The position numbers and the translations under genes are program-made. Under the pieces are notes generated by a model, which saw only the letters and a program-made list of their open reading frames with translations, was not told the origin of the DNA and did not search any database. This document shows positions 1 to 12,314 of a stretch of DNA of 48,777 nucleotides, one piece after another; the stretch's first letter is position 1; every line of letters starts with the position of its first letter. This stretch comes from Deltaproteobacteria bacterium (lineage in GTDB: Bacteria > Desulfobacterota > DSM-4660 > Desulfatiglandales > Desulfatiglandaceae), in contig JAIPDI010000042.1 in NCBI GenBank assembly GCA_021737785.1, forward strand, positions 1-48,777. Direction: 5' to 3'.

Positions 1-376
1 CCTCAATAATCGCGAGAAGCCCCTTCAGATTGAAATCGCCGGAAAGGCGGACATGCGGGTCTATCTGTCCCTCCAGCAAAAAGAATTTTCCCTCCTCCTC
101 CAGGGCATCCAGATCCCAGCCGAAGATGGCGGCGTTCTGGCGTATGCTTTCCCCGGTTTCTTCAAAGCTTAGAAACATGCCCGGATTTCCGGCCAGCGCG
201 CCCCGGTACAAAAACTCCAGCCCGATCAGGCTTTTTCCTGTGCCCGGACCTCCGCTGATGAGGGTGGTCCTCCCTGCCGGAAAACCCCCGTTCAGTATCT
301 CGTCCAGTCCCTCAATCTGTGTGGACACCTTTGGAAGCCCTGTGACTGCCTTTGGCACCCGCGGTGTGCCTGTCAT
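1..376 (-). CDS. KaiC-like RecA-superfamily ATPase, N-terminal part (cut by window edge)
   Basis: The reverse strand encodes about 125 residues of a KaiC/RadA-type P-loop ATPase before running off the window. Visible are an N-terminal motif VSTQIEGLDEILNGGFPAG, the Walker A motif GGPGTGKS at about residues 42-49, and the KaiC hallmark FLSFEETGESIRQN. The ATG at 374-376 is preceded by GAGGG four bases upstream, which supports the start. Family members are single or tandem ATPase modules, often next to sensor kinases; here a PAS histidine kinase lies upstream on the same strand, so a signalling role is plausible but inferred. The missing C-terminal part means I cannot tell single-domain from double-domain forms. 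Confidence 0.85.
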   Translation of the reverse strand, partial: MTGTPRVPKAVTGLPKVSTQIEGLDEILNGGFPAGRTTLISGGPGTGKSLIGLEFLYRGALAGNPGMFLSFEETGESIRQNAAIFGWDLDALEEEGKFFLLEGQIDPHVRLSGDFNLKGLLAIIE

Positions 377-399
377 TGGGTACCCTCATTCATGAAACA

Positions 400-520
400 A
401 TTTTTTGTTGCGATGTGCGATACGGGCCATATCCCATATCCCATATCCCTGTACCATATCTCACATCTGGAAGCGAAAGTTAAAAGCGACCTGGAACCAC
501 ATCCCACATCTCACATCTCT
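400..520. repeat. Degenerate short-period tandem tract (CATATCCC / CACATCTC)
   Basis: The stretch repeats 7-10-base units such as CATATCCC, CACATCC and CACATCTC with small variations. The reverse-complement motif GGGATGTGGGATGTG recurs at other gene boundaries in this window, for example near 3930, 8420, 15680 and 31110. Confidence 0.7.
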
Positions 521-610
521 ATTTAGTACCCGAACGGAAACCCGAAAAATCAAGAAACAGTGAAATATGGGAAGAAGTTCTGTTAATGTAAAATTTGTTC
601 CATCAATTTT

Positions 611-794
611 GATGGTCTCGTAAAAAGTCAGGAAATGTCATTTTTCGTCATTCCGGCGAAGCTTGTCCCGGACTCCGATCCGGGAGCCGGAATCCAGTCC
701 CGCAACAGCGGGATTCAATCAGTTACAAAACCTCTGGACCCCGTCCCGCCATTCGGCGGGATTCAACGGGGTGACGACTTTTTACGAATGCATC
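611..794. mobile_element. MITE-like non-autonomous element with 19-bp imperfect terminal inverted repeats
   Basis: The ends are GATGGTCTCGTAAAAAGTC at 611-629 and its near inverted copy GACTTTTTACGAATGCATC at 776-794 (16 of 19 positions match). It is flanked by the direct repeat AATTTT at 605-610 and 795-800. The uninterrupted version of the surrounding repeat is present on the minus strand near 27650, which reads straight through this site. The interior carries the GTCATTCCGGCG motif and GGGATTC inverted segments common to other intergenic repeats here. It has no coding capacity, so any mobility would need a transposase supplied elsewhere. Confidence 0.75.
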
Positions 795-826
795 AATTTT
801 CACTTTTCAATTCTTGAATATTCAAT

Positions 827-868
827 AGTGCCTGAATCACGCCAAGGCGTGATTTCCGTTCAGGCACT
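827..868. terminator. Hairpin just past the histidine kinase stop
   Basis: AGTGCCTGAA (827-836) pairs with TTCAGGCACT (859-868), with an inner stem TCACGCC/GGCGTGA at 837-852. It begins two bases beyond the kinase stop codon on the minus strand, a terminator position, but no U-run follows. The same outer stem occurs after the TreT-like gene at 27599-27627, as part of repeat R1. Confidence 0.4.
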
Positions 869-869
869 G

Positions 870-2879
870 CTATTCAACCGGTATCTCCGCGCTCACAATT
901 GTGCCTTTTCCGATCCCGGAGTCCACGGTCAATTCGCCGCCCGCAAGAAGGGCCCGCTCCTGCATCATCTTTATCCCTAACGCGCCTTGGCCCGTTTCGG
1001 ATCTCATTATCTCATCCACATTGAACCCGATGCCGTTGTCTTCCACGCTCAACCGGAGTGAACCGTCTTTCCTGATCAGGCTCACAAACACCTCTGTTGC
1101 CTGGGCATACTTGGCCATATTGGCGAGGGCTTCCTGGGTGATGCGGTAGACGGCAAGGGTTTTGTCAGGGTCAAGGTCCTTGAAGGTATCTTTGCAATGA
1201 AAATGTACCTTGAGGCCGGAGTCCATACGAACGTTTTCGATCAGAGACCGGAGCGCCCGGTCGAGCCCCAGGGTATCCAGTACGTTCGGCCTCAGGTCTC
1301 GGGAAATGTCCTTGACCTTCCTCATAACCCCAAGCGCCTTGGCTTCCGCCCTTTCCAGCATCTCCTTGGATGGGCCATCCGGTCTTCCAAGGCCGTCCCT
1401 GGCCAATTCCAGGTCCATTTTCAAGGATGTCAACATCTGGCCGAGATCGTCATGAAGATACATGGCCATGTCACGACGATCCCTTTCGATAATTTCCACA
1501 AGCCTGGCGGACAAATATCGTCTTTTTTTTGATTCCCGCAATATTTTTTCTGATGCGGCCTTCAAATCCGCCTCATACCGTTTGCGTTTGGCCACTTCGT
1601 TAAGAAGCATCTCGTTCGTTCGTTTGAGCTCTCCTGTGCGCTCTTCAACCTTCTCTTCGAGCGTCTTGTAAGACTCGTGCAGTTTGATGGACAGGAGTTT
1701 GGCATCCGTGATGTCGAAGTTCACCCCGGACATGCGGATCGGCTGCTCCCCCTCATGGTGGAATATCCGGCCGAAGGAGGCCAGCCAGCGCACCTCGCCA
1801 TCTTCGCGTATCACCCTGAATTCATCGACATAATTCGTCAGGTTCCGGAATGCCTCTCGCACGCGTTCACGTACCCGGGGCAGGTCGTCCGGGTGAATAT
1901 ATTCAAAGAACGTCTCCCCGGTGATGGGCCGGCCGGGGTCCCGGCCGAGCAGGCCGTACAGAATACTGTTCCATGTCACCTCATCGGTAATCAGGTCGAT
2001 GTCCCAGGTCCCCAATTGGCCTCCCTCGACTGCGAGGCGAAGGTGCTCCTCGTTTCTTCTGAGGGTCTCCTGGATTTGCCTGCGCCAGGTCAAATCCCGG
2101 GCAATTCCAAAGATGGCGACAAGTTCACCGTCACTATGGGCAAGCGCCGTACCGATCTCCAGGGAAACAGGGATTCCGCTCTTGCTCACGGCGCAAATCT
2201 CGAAAGGTGGGGTCTTCTTGCCGCTGAGCATCTCTTGAAATACACCCCGTGCTTTTGGAACGTCAGAGGCTTGTACATATTTCTCGAAAGGCGTTCCTCG
2301 AACCTCTTCGGGCATATAGCCGAACAGATTTTCCACGGCGGGCGAGCTGTAGCGGATGATCCCCTCCCTGTCTATCTCAAAAATAACGTCGTTGCTTGTC
2401 TCGGCGATCAGCCGGAACTTTTCTTCAGCATGGAGCCGTTCGGTAATGTCGAGCATCACCGACCTGCAGAAAACGCGGTCCTTATGATCTTCATGGAATT
2501 TCCCCTTCAGGGTGACCTGTTTTACCTCCCGGCGCTCATTCTTGATTCGAAGCTCGCATTCCGCACCTTTTTTGTGCCGGAACGTCTCTCTCAAATAGAT
2601 ATAAAGGGTATCTCTGTCATCCCGGACAATATGGTCGTAGAACGATCCGCCGATCAATCCCTGCCTTTCGGTTTCCAGCATAAGAGCGGTACCCAGATTG
2701 AGATCCAGGATTTGGCCGTTTGGATCCAGACTCAAATAGCCGACCGGCGAGAAATCATAAAAATCCTCAAGTTCCTTGATTCTGGCCAGAAGCGCCTCTT
2801 TCGAATCGCGGTCCGTGTGGGCAGAGATATTATCAAGCCCCGAATCATCATGCCGGTAGTCGTCGATTTTATGTGCCAT
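870..2879 (-). CDS. PAS-domain sensor histidine kinase (HisKA_3, NarX/LiaS type)
   Basis: A soluble 669-residue sensor kinase. From the ATG there are three PAS-like segments at about 40-150, 155-270 and 280-395 (the last with a PAS_3-like pattern including WDIDLITDEVTWN). A coiled coil at about 400-460 leads into a HisKA_3 dimerisation domain with the phospho-acceptor His476 in YLHDDLGQ and a C-terminal HATPase_c domain with DNGIGF and GALGIKMMQERA. No membrane segment is visible, so it probably senses a cytoplasmic redox or ligand signal. Its partner LuxR-type regulator is not in the window. A GTG 57 bases further upstream (2936) gives a 688-residue form; neither start has a strong ribosome-binding site, and I prefer the ATG because the conserved PAS region begins after it. 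Confidence 0.85.
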   Translation of the reverse strand: MAHKIDDYRHDDSGLDNISAHTDRDSKEALLARIKELEDFYDFSPVGYLSLDPNGQILDLNLGTALMLETERQGLIGGSFYDHIVRDDRDTLYIYLRETFRHKKGAECELRIKNERREVKQVTLKGKFHEDHKDRVFCRSVMLDITERLHAEEKFRLIAETSNDVIFEIDREGIIRYSSPAVENLFGYMPEEVRGTPFEKYVQASDVPKARGVFQEMLSGKKTPPFEICAVSKSGIPVSLEIGTALAHSDGELVAIFGIARDLTWRRQIQETLRRNEEHLRLAVEGGQLGTWDIDLITDEVTWNSILYGLLGRDPGRPITGETFFEYIHPDDLPRVRERVREAFRNLTNYVDEFRVIREDGEVRWLASFGRIFHHEGEQPIRMSGVNFDITDAKLLSIKLHESYKTLEEKVEERTGELKRTNEMLLNEVAKRKRYEADLKAASEKILRESKKRRYLSARLVEIIERDRRDMAMYLHDDLGQMLTSLKMDLELARDGLGRPDGPSKEMLERAEAKALGVMRKVKDISRDLRPNVLDTLGLDRALRSLIENVRMDSGLKVHFHCKDTFKDLDPDKTLAVYRITQEALANMAKYAQATEVFVSLIRKDGSLRLSVEDNGIGFNVDEIMRSETGQGALGIKMMQERALLAGGELTVDSGIGKGTIVSAEIPVE

Positions 2880-3004
2880 AGTCAAAAAATAATAAGGCGG
2901 GTCACCGTATCCGCAGGTTTCAATTTTCCCTTGCACAGATAGGTTACTCTACAGTCCGAAGTTCTTCTAACATATTGATATTATTAGATTCGAGAATCTC
3001 GATC

Positions 3005-3097
3005 CGTCATTCCGGCGAAAGCCGGAATCCAGTCCCGCCACTGCGGGATTTCAATAAGTTCCATCATATGGATGCCGGATCAAGTCCGGCATGACGA
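3005..3097. repeat. REP-like inverted-repeat element, GTCATTCCGGC family
   Basis: The left end is CGTCATTCCGGCG, the right end CCGGCATGACG. Internal small hairpins include CCGGCGAAAGCCGG and CCGGATCAAGTCCGG. The same end motif appears at 3379-3458 and inside the 611-794 element. Confidence 0.7.
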
Positions 3098-3378
3098 GAG
3101 AACTTTGGACTCTCAAGATAGGTTAATTTATTTTGTTTTTTTCAAATACACAACAAAAAATTCGTTGTTTTGACACAGAAGCCTGCGCTCCTGACCAAAA
3201 ACGGTCCTCATGTTACCTCCTTTTATTTATTGAAATACAGGATTGCCCTCATGTACCGGAACACGGTTATGGCATAGGGTGGAATATGGATCCGGTACCA
3301 AGCTCAAAGCTGAAAGCAAATAAGTAACCCAATAACCCCTAAAGCGGATACCCGCAACCAGAACGGCTGTGTGCTGTC

Positions 3379-3458
3379 CCGTCATTCCGGCATGCCCTTG
3401 GCCGGAATCCAGTCCGCCGTATTTCTGGATTCCGGCTGGAAGCGTGCCGGAATGACGG
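3379..3458. repeat. REP-like inverted-repeat element with 14-bp perfect ends
   Basis: CCGTCATTCCGGCA at 3379-3392 is a perfect inverted match to TGCCGGAATGACGG at 3445-3458. The interior again contains GCCGGAATCCAGTC, as in the 3005-3097 copy. Confidence 0.75.
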
Positions 3459-3510
3459 AAGGCTAATATCCAGTACCCAATACCGAGTACCCAGACGATG
3501 GAGGTTACAA

Positions 3511-3927
3511 ATGGTTATCCCGGAATTCTTTGTTTCGTTCGTAATCGCTGTGATTTTGACCGGTCTCTACGTGCTCGTCACCCGAAAGTCCGGGCGCAGG
3601 ACCGGGTTGATCTGGCTGTTCCTCCTCATTTTCCTGGCCATCTGGGCAGGAGGGGTATGGATCAGGCCTTTCGGTCCGACCCTGTGGGGCCTCCATTGGC
3701 TGGTCTTTGTCCTGGCGGGCCTCATGATCGGCCTGCTTCTCATCATCATTTTGCCCAGGAAGCCCCCCGCGGGGCGACATGAGACCCTCAACATGCTTGA
3801 ACGCGTTGAGTTGGAAAAAGAGCTTGAAACATTGACCTATATTACACTCAACATTTTTTTCTGGATACTGATCATTGGGCTCGTCATAGCCATCATCCTC
3901 CACCATGTCATCGGCGTGGACCTGTAG
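3511..3927 (+). CDS. Small integral membrane protein of unknown function upstream of ftsH
   Basis: This 138-residue protein shows about four hydrophobic segments (roughly 4-22, 33-50, 62-82 and 112-132). A charged stretch lies between the third and fourth (PRKPPAGRHETLNMLERVELEKELE). The ATG follows GGAGG at 3500-3504, a good start. I do not recognise the family. It lies 36 bases before ftsH in the same direction, so it is probably co-transcribed and could act at the membrane with FtsH, but that is context only. Confidence 0.7.
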   Translation: MVIPEFFVSFVIAVILTGLYVLVTRKSGRRTGLIWLFLLIFLAIWAGGVWIRPFGPTLWGLHWLVFVLAGLMIGLLLIIILPRKPPAGRHETLNMLERVELEKELETLTYITLNIFFWILIIGLVIAIILHHVIGVDL

Positions 3928-3963
3928 GGATGTGGGATGTGCCACCGAAAGGATCAATAACCC

Positions 3964-5913
3964 ATGAACGGCAAACAGACCCCCCCGTTGAACAAGGAAC
4001 CCATGGGCTGGAGAGGGTTTAACTGGAAAATCGTCATCTGGATGGTCCTCTTCTGGATAATGATGTCTTATCTCTTCGGCCGGTGGGGCGGCCCGGTGCG
4101 GATGAATCTCTCCTATTCGGATTTTAAGCAGAGGGTAAGAGAGGCGCAGATCGAGGCCATAACGGTCAGGGGACAGGAAGTGACGGGAACATTTAAAGCA
4201 CCCGTGGAGGGGGAGCCGCGCCCCACCCTGTTCGGCGATAAAGAGACGCCTGAATTCAAAGAGTTTAAGACGACCCGGCCCTCTTTCGAGGACCCGGGGC
4301 TCATGGATCTCCTGGAAAAGAAAGATGTGATTATCCATGCGCAATCAGGAGAACACTCGTGGTGGTGGACCCTGATCATCAGCGTACTTCCATGGATCCT
4401 CATCATCGGATTTTTCGTATACACCAGCAAAAAATTCCAGGAACGGATGGGAGGCGGGGCCGGCCCCTTCGGATTCGCCAAGTCCAAGGCCAAGCTCTAT
4501 ACCAAGTCCACGAGCAACCTGACCTTTCAGGATGTGGCGGGGCTGGCCAATGCCAAGAAGGAACTTCATGAGGTGGTTGATTTCCTGAAGGATCCGTCAA
4601 AATTCAGAACCCTGGGTGGCGAATTGCCCAAGGGAATCCTCCTGGTGGGTCCCCCGGGGGTGGGCAAAACCCTCTTGGCGCGGGCCGTTGCCGGGGAGGC
4701 GGATGTCCCCTTCTACAGCATCAGCGGGTCGGAATTCATAGAAATGTTCGTGGGCGTGGGGGCATCCCGGGTGAGAGACATGTTCAAGAATGCCAAAAAG
4801 GACGCCCCCACCATCATCTTCATTGACGAACTTGATTCCATAGGGAGGGTACGCGGAACCGGTCTCGGCGGCGGCCATGATGAGAGAGAGCAGACCCTGA
4901 ATCAGATTCTGGCCGAGATGGACGGGTTCGATCCCAATGAAAATGTAGTGGTCATGTCGGCCACCAACCGGCCGGATGTACTCGATCCCGCCCTGGTGCG
5001 GCCCGGCCGTTTCGACCGGCAGATCACATTGGAACTGCCCCAGAAGAAGGCGCGCATCGAGATTCTTCAGGTTCACACACGAAAAGTCCCTCTGGCAGAT
5101 GACGTGGACCTGGAGGAAGTATCCGCCCGGACCGTCGGGCTTTCGGGGGCGGATCTCAAGAATCTGGTCAATGAAGCGGCCCTGCTGGCTGCCCGCAAGG
5201 AAAAGCAGAAAGTGGAAGCAGAGGATTTTGATCAGGCCAGGGATAAGATTATCATGGGGATCGAACGTGAGGATGTGATCAAAGATGAAGAGAAACAGCT
5301 GATCGCCTACCATGAGGCGGGCCATGCCCTGGTGGCCAAACTCTATCCCGGCGCGGATCCCCTGGAGAAGGTGAGCATCATTCCCCGGGGCCGGTCACTG
5401 GGCGCGACTGAACAGCTCCCCACGGAGGACCGGCACAATTTCAGCCGCAGTTATCTCCTTGGCCGGATAGCCATCATGCTGGGCGGAAGGGCGGCGGAAA
5501 AGATCGTGTTCAAGGATGTCTCCTCCGGGGCCGGCGATGACCTCAAGAAGGCCACCGAACTGGTGCGTCGAATGGTGTGCCAGTGGGGGATGAGCGACAA
5601 GGTGGGTCCGGTGACCTTCCGCCGGGGCGAACCCCACCCCTTTCTGGGGCGGGAGATGTCGGAAGCGAGAGACTTCAGTGAAGAGACCGCCCGCCTGATC
5701 GATGAAGAAGTACGGCGCATGATCCAGGAGATGGCGGATAAGGCCGCGCACCTGCTGGAATCCAACCGCGACAAACTGGATGGCCTTGCTGAAGCGCTTC
5801 TGGAACATGAATCCCTTTCCAGAGAGGAGATCGATGAGATCCTGGAGTCGAAAGGAGGAGGCCCGGAAGAGAAGCAAAAATCACCTGCGACGTCCGGCGC
5901 CCCTGTGAAATAA
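3964..5913 (+). CDS. ftsH: ATP-dependent zinc metalloprotease FtsH
   Basis: FtsH is the membrane-anchored AAA+ protease that degrades unassembled membrane proteins and short-lived regulators. The 649-residue product has an N-terminal membrane helix (about 20-38), a short periplasmic domain, a second helix (about 137-155) and the AAA module with Walker A GPPGVGKT at 229-236. Walker B is [11 protein letters not shown], the second region of homology ends RPGRFDRQI, and the zinc-protease motif HEAGH is at 450-454. Length is normal for the family. The start has only a weak AAAGGA upstream. It sits between a small membrane protein and ppsA. Confidence 0.97.
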   Translation: MNGKQTPPLNKEPMGWRGFNWKIVIWMVLFWIMMSYLFGRWGGPVRMNLSYSDFKQRVREAQIEAITVRGQEVTGTFKAPVEGEPRPTLFGDKETPEFKEFKTTRPSFEDPGLMDLLEKKDVIIHAQSGEHSWWWTLIISVLPWILIIGFFVYTSKKFQERMGGGAGPFGFAKSKAKLYTKSTSNLTFQDVAGLANAKKELHEVVDFLKDPSKFRTLGGELPKGILLVGPPGVGKTLLARAVAGEADVPFYSISGSEFIEMFVGVGASRVRDMFKNAKKDAPTIIFIDELDSIGRVRGTGLGGGHDEREQTLNQILAEMDGFDPNENVVVMSATNRPDVLDPALVRPGRFDRQITLELPQKKARIEILQVHTRKVPLADDVDLEEVSARTVGLSGADLKNLVNEAALLAARKEKQKVEAEDFDQARDKIIMGIEREDVIKDEEKQLIAYHEAGHALVAKLYPGADPLEKVSIIPRGRSLGATEQLPTEDRHNFSRSYLLGRIAIMLGGRAAEKIVFKDVSSGAGDDLKKATELVRRMVCQWGMSDKVGPVTFRRGEPHPFLGREMSEARDFSEETARLIDEEVRRMIQEMADKAAHLLESNRDKLDGLAEALLEHESLSREEIDEILESKGGGPEEKQKSPATSGAPVK

Positions 5914-6023
5914 AGCGCCTTTTACGTTCCACAGCCTCCGGGATACTGTCTTCACCCCATTTTCCCGCTGCCCCGCATCCGCTATTGATATAAGCTCAAT
6001 ATTAAGGAAAAGGAGTAATTCGT

Positions 6024-9847
<3,824 letters not shown>

Positions 9848-9926
9848 ATTCCCTTGGGTATCGGGTATCGGGTGCCTGACGCCTTGGGCCTAACGCCTCG
9901 AGCCTTTTCCCGAAAGGGGGAATTAC

Positions 9927-10316
9927 ATGCGTCTGAAAGTACTGCTTCCCACTGAAGTCCTCCTCGATGAAGAGGTAGGCAAGGTAACCGCAGAGGCGCA
10001 AAATGGATTTTTTTGTCTGCTCCCCGCACATATTGATTTTGTGACGGCCCTGGTCCCCGGACTCCTCTCTTTCGAGTCAAAAGAGGGCGAGGAAATTTTC
10101 GTGGCAGTGGATGAAGGGGTGCTGGTGAAAGAGGGGCAGAATGTATGGGTTTCCACGAGAAACGCCATGCGGGGGACGGAGCTTGGCCGGTTGAGAAAAA
10201 CCGTAGAGGACACATTTAAGGTTCTGGACGATCGGGAAAAGACAGCCCGTTCCGCCATGGCGAAAATAGAGGCCGGCTTTGTCCGGCGCTTTTTGGAGAT
10301 CCAGCGACGGGGGTGA
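9927..10316 (+). CDS. atpC: N-type ATPase epsilon subunit
   Basis: A 129-residue epsilon subunit, part of the central rotor stalk. It starts MRLKVLLPTEVLLDEEVGKV and shows the beta-sandwich pattern LLPAHIDFVTALVPG followed by a helical C-terminus. AAAGGGGG lies upstream of the ATG. The 79-base gap after atpD contains a short GGGTATCGGGTATCGGG tract and CTAACGCCTCGAGCC, relatives of repeats elsewhere in the window. Confidence 0.9.
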   Translation: MRLKVLLPTEVLLDEEVGKVTAEAQNGFFCLLPAHIDFVTALVPGLLSFESKEGEEIFVAVDEGVLVKEGQNVWVSTRNAMRGTELGRLRKTVEDTFKVLDDREKTARSAMAKIEAGFVRRFLEIQRRG

Positions 10317-10329
10317 GGGCCCTTTGTAA

Positions 10330-10620
10330 ATGAAAAAAGATAATCCTAAAGATTTCTCGGAAGAAGTGAGAAAAAAGGAAGCGCGTAAGGTCCAGGCGAG
10401 AAAGGAAGGGGACCGAAGTGTCTGGTTCGGGCTGGGGATGTTCGGCCTCGTGGGATGGTCCGTGGCCATTCCTACCCTGGGCGGCATCGCCATCGGCATC
10501 TGGATCGATAAGACCTGGCCCGGTCCCCGGTCCTGGACCCTCATGTGTCTCGTCATAGGGGTCATCATAGGGTGTGTGAATGCATGGTACTGGGTGAAAC
10601 GGGAGAGCGGGCGTGAGTAA
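10330..10620 (+). CDS. atpQ: N-type ATPase accessory membrane protein AtpQ (AtpI/AtpZ family)
   Basis: The 96-residue protein has a charged N-terminus (KEARKVQARKEGDRS) and two hydrophobic hairpin segments at about 33-57 and 67-88 separated by DKTWPGPRS, the AtpI/AtpZ pattern. AtpI-type proteins assist c-ring assembly and may handle Mg or Ca; AtpQ is the N-ATPase-specific version. Its last codons overlap the start of the antiporter gene by 8 bases, implying translational coupling. Confidence 0.85.
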   Translation: MKKDNPKDFSEEVRKKEARKVQARKEGDRSVWFGLGMFGLVGWSVAIPTLGGIAIGIWIDKTWPGPRSWTLMCLVIGVIIGCVNAWYWVKRESGRE

Positions 10621-11842
10621 ATACGAACTGAATTATCCGCTTGTCATCCTCATGGTCGGCAGCGTCATCTTCCTGGTGATGTTGATCAAATCAGGATTGG
10701 ATCGGACCAGTGTGCCTTCTCTGGTGGGGTTTCTGATCCTCGGTTTCTTCATTCGGCTGGCAGACGATTACCTCGGATTTTTCACCATCGGCTGTGAAGA
10801 GATCTTTGGGTTTTTAGCGCAAATAGGGCTGTTTACGCTTCTGTTTCGGGTCGGGCTGGAGAGCAATCTCCGGGGTCTGCTGGGCCAGCTCCGCCGTGCG
10901 AGCGTCATTTGGATCGCCAATGTGATTATCACCGGCCTTATCGGTTTCGCCACGGCCTTCTACATGCTCCATTACCACTGGGTCGCGAGCCTCGTCATTG
11001 CAACCGCGTTTACCGCCACCAGCGTGGGCATATCCGTGGCCGTATGGGAGGAATCCGGAATGTTGAACACTCCCCGGGGCGAACTCCTGGTCGATGTGGC
11101 GGAAATGGATGATATCTCCGCCGTGGTACTCATGGCCATGCTTTTCGCCGTCCTCCCCAGCCTGAAGTCCGGCTCACCCCCTGACTGGCTGCCAATGATC
11201 TCCAGTGTCCTCGGCCTCTTCTTGATTAAGCTGATCGGGTTCGGAACATTATGTTTTCTATTCAGCCGGTATGCCGAAAAAGGGTTGACCCATTTCTTTC
11301 GAAATCTGGAACCTCCACCGGATCCCATGCTCGTGGTTGTGGCCATAGGACTGATGATTGCCGCCCTGGCAGACCTGCTCGGGTTTTCTCTGGCTATCGG
11401 CGCTTTTTTCGCCGGGCTGGTCTTCAGTCGAGACCCGGACAGTGTAAAGATGGAATCTTCCTTTCTCCCTTTATATGAGCTTCTCAGCCCCTTTTTCTTT
11501 ATTGGAATCGGATTGGCCCTGGACCCCGCCGTTATGGACACAGCCCTGGGAATGGGCGGCATTCTTCTGGTTATGGCCATATTGAGTAAACTGATAGCGA
11601 ACGGCGTACCCATGTTTCTGATGGGCGGGATAGCGGGCGCCCTCCTTATCGGGACGAGTATGGTCCCGAGAGCGGAAATCGCCATGGTGATCATGCACAA
11701 AGGGCTCAGCCTGGGAGAATGGGCGGTCCCTTCCCATGCGTACGCCGCCATGGTGGTGGTCTCAGCCGCCACATGCATCCTGTCCCCCCCGGTGGTGCGA
11801 TCCCTTTTGAATAGCCGGTTTTTGGATGGAGAAGCGCGATGA
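10613..11842 (+). CDS. CPA2-family cation/proton antiporter embedded in the ATPase operon
   Basis: This 409-residue polytopic protein has 11-13 hydrophobic segments over its whole length and the Na_H_Exchanger fold pattern of the CPA2/KefB group. The key pair Asp166-Asp167 in AEMDDISAVVL matches the DD motif of electrogenic Na/H exchangers such as NapA, and an earlier TATSVGISVAVWEE segment fits the crossover-helix region. No TrkA-N domain is present, so it is a bare transporter rather than a full Kef channel. The GTG start overlaps atpQ by 8 bases and its stop overlaps atpR by 4 (ATGA), so it is fully built into the operon. Substrate (Na, Li or K) cannot be read from sequence. Confidence 0.9.
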   Translation: MSKYELNYPLVILMVGSVIFLVMLIKSGLDRTSVPSLVGFLILGFFIRLADDYLGFFTIGCEEIFGFLAQIGLFTLLFRVGLESNLRGLLGQLRRASVIWIANVIITGLIGFATAFYMLHYHWVASLVIATAFTATSVGISVAVWEESGMLNTPRGELLVDVAEMDDISAVVLMAMLFAVLPSLKSGSPPDWLPMISSVLGLFLIKLIGFGTLCFLFSRYAEKGLTHFFRNLEPPPDPMLVVVAIGLMIAALADLLGFSLAIGAFFAGLVFSRDPDSVKMESSFLPLYELLSPFFFIGIGLALDPAVMDTALGMGGILLVMAILSKLIANGVPMFLMGGIAGALLIGTSMVPRAEIAMVIMHKGLSLGEWAVPSHAYAAMVVVSAATCILSPPVVRSLLNSRFLDGEAR

Positions 11843-12111
11843 CGGAGCATATTTCTCATCTCTTATTGGCGTTTGCAGCAGGTGCGGGCATCGGGGCCTT
11901 TTACTTCGGCGGCCTGTGGTGGACGGTCAGGCGACTCGCCACGGATGACCATCCGGCGCGGTTGACCCTGTTAAGCTTACTGGTGCGCACAGGCCTGTCC
12001 CTGGGCGCATTCTATGTGGTCATGGGAGGGGAATGGGAGCGGCTCATGGCTGCGCTGTTGGGCGTCATGGTGATCCGCCTCTTGATGGTTCGGCGGTTGA
12101 GACCGGATTAG
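11839..12111 (+). CDS. atpR: N-type ATPase AtpR membrane subunit
   Basis: This 90-residue protein has three hydrophobic segments (about 6-26, 41-62 and 66-84) and membrane-adjacent arginines, including LLSLLVRTGLSLGAFY, the AtpR hallmark. AtpR is found only with N-ATPases and is thought to interact with the c-ring. The ATGA start overlaps the antiporter stop. The following 200 bases before atpB are repeat tracts. Confidence 0.85.
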   Translation: MTEHISHLLLAFAAGAGIGAFYFGGLWWTVRRLATDDHPARLTLLSLLVRTGLSLGAFYVVMGGEWERLMAALLGVMVIRLLMVRRLRPD

Positions 12112-12116
12112 AGGTC

Positions 12117-12300
12117 GGGGATGAGCAATTTTTTTTCTGACCTCTGGCTTCTGATCTCTGTTCTTTGGGATGTGCGATGTGAGATGTTGTTTCATCTTCC
12201 GCGCTCCGCGTTCCGAGTTCCGCGTTTGGGACTGTTGATTATCAGCTTTCAGCTTTCAGCTTTGAGCTTTCAGCTTTGAGTTTTCAGCTTTGAGTTTTCT
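12117..12300. repeat. Degenerate tandem tracts inside the atp operon (atpR-atpB gap)
   Basis: Three tract types follow one another. They are TCTGACCTCTGGCTTCTGATCTCTG (12137-12161), GGGATGTGCGATGTGAGATGTTG (12168-12190), and about seven units of CAGCTTT or GAGCTTT (12243-12297). The first is nearly repeated between atpA and atpG (15703-15728). Confidence 0.75.
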
Positions 12301-12314
12301 GGAGGTAAGACGAA

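Larger units (their letters stand above)
523..868 (+). repeat. Dispersed repeat R1, copy 1 (interrupted by the 611-794 element)
   Basis: Removing 611-800 leaves a module running from TTAGTACCCGAACGGAAACCC (523 on) through CCATCAATTTT to TTCAATTCTTGAATATTCA and a GTGCCTGAA...TTCAGGCAC hairpin. The same order of blocks occurs on the minus strand at 27599-27739 without interruption. Confidence 0.75.
377..869. other. Gene-free repeat region between kinase and KaiC-like gene
   Basis: No gene is supported here. It holds a degenerate tandem tract (400-520) built on CATATCCCATATCCC and CACATCCCACATCTCACATC, the left half of a dispersed repeat (523-610), an inserted 184-bp element (611-794), and the right half of the dispersed repeat ending in a hairpin (827-868). 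Confidence 0.7.
2880..3510. other. Gene-free intergenic region with REP-like elements
   Basis: No convincing gene lies between the divergent histidine kinase and membrane-protein genes. The region holds two inverted-repeat elements with GTCATTCCGGC ends (3005-3097 and 3379-3458), an AT-rich stretch around 3120-3170 that could hold promoters, and a short copy of the AAGCTCAAAGCTGAAAGC tract (3300-3318). Confidence 0.6.

Noticed and set aside
400-520. CRISPR array
   Set aside because: The repeats are 7-10 bases without unique spacers and vary from unit to unit.
1677-2942. Long plus-strand open frame opposite the histidine kinase
   Set aside because: It is an antisense shadow of the PAS kinase; the minus-strand frame has clear domains.
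3133-3327. Small plus-strand frame in the intergenic region
   Set aside because: No ribosome-binding site, odd composition, and it runs through repeat-like sequence.
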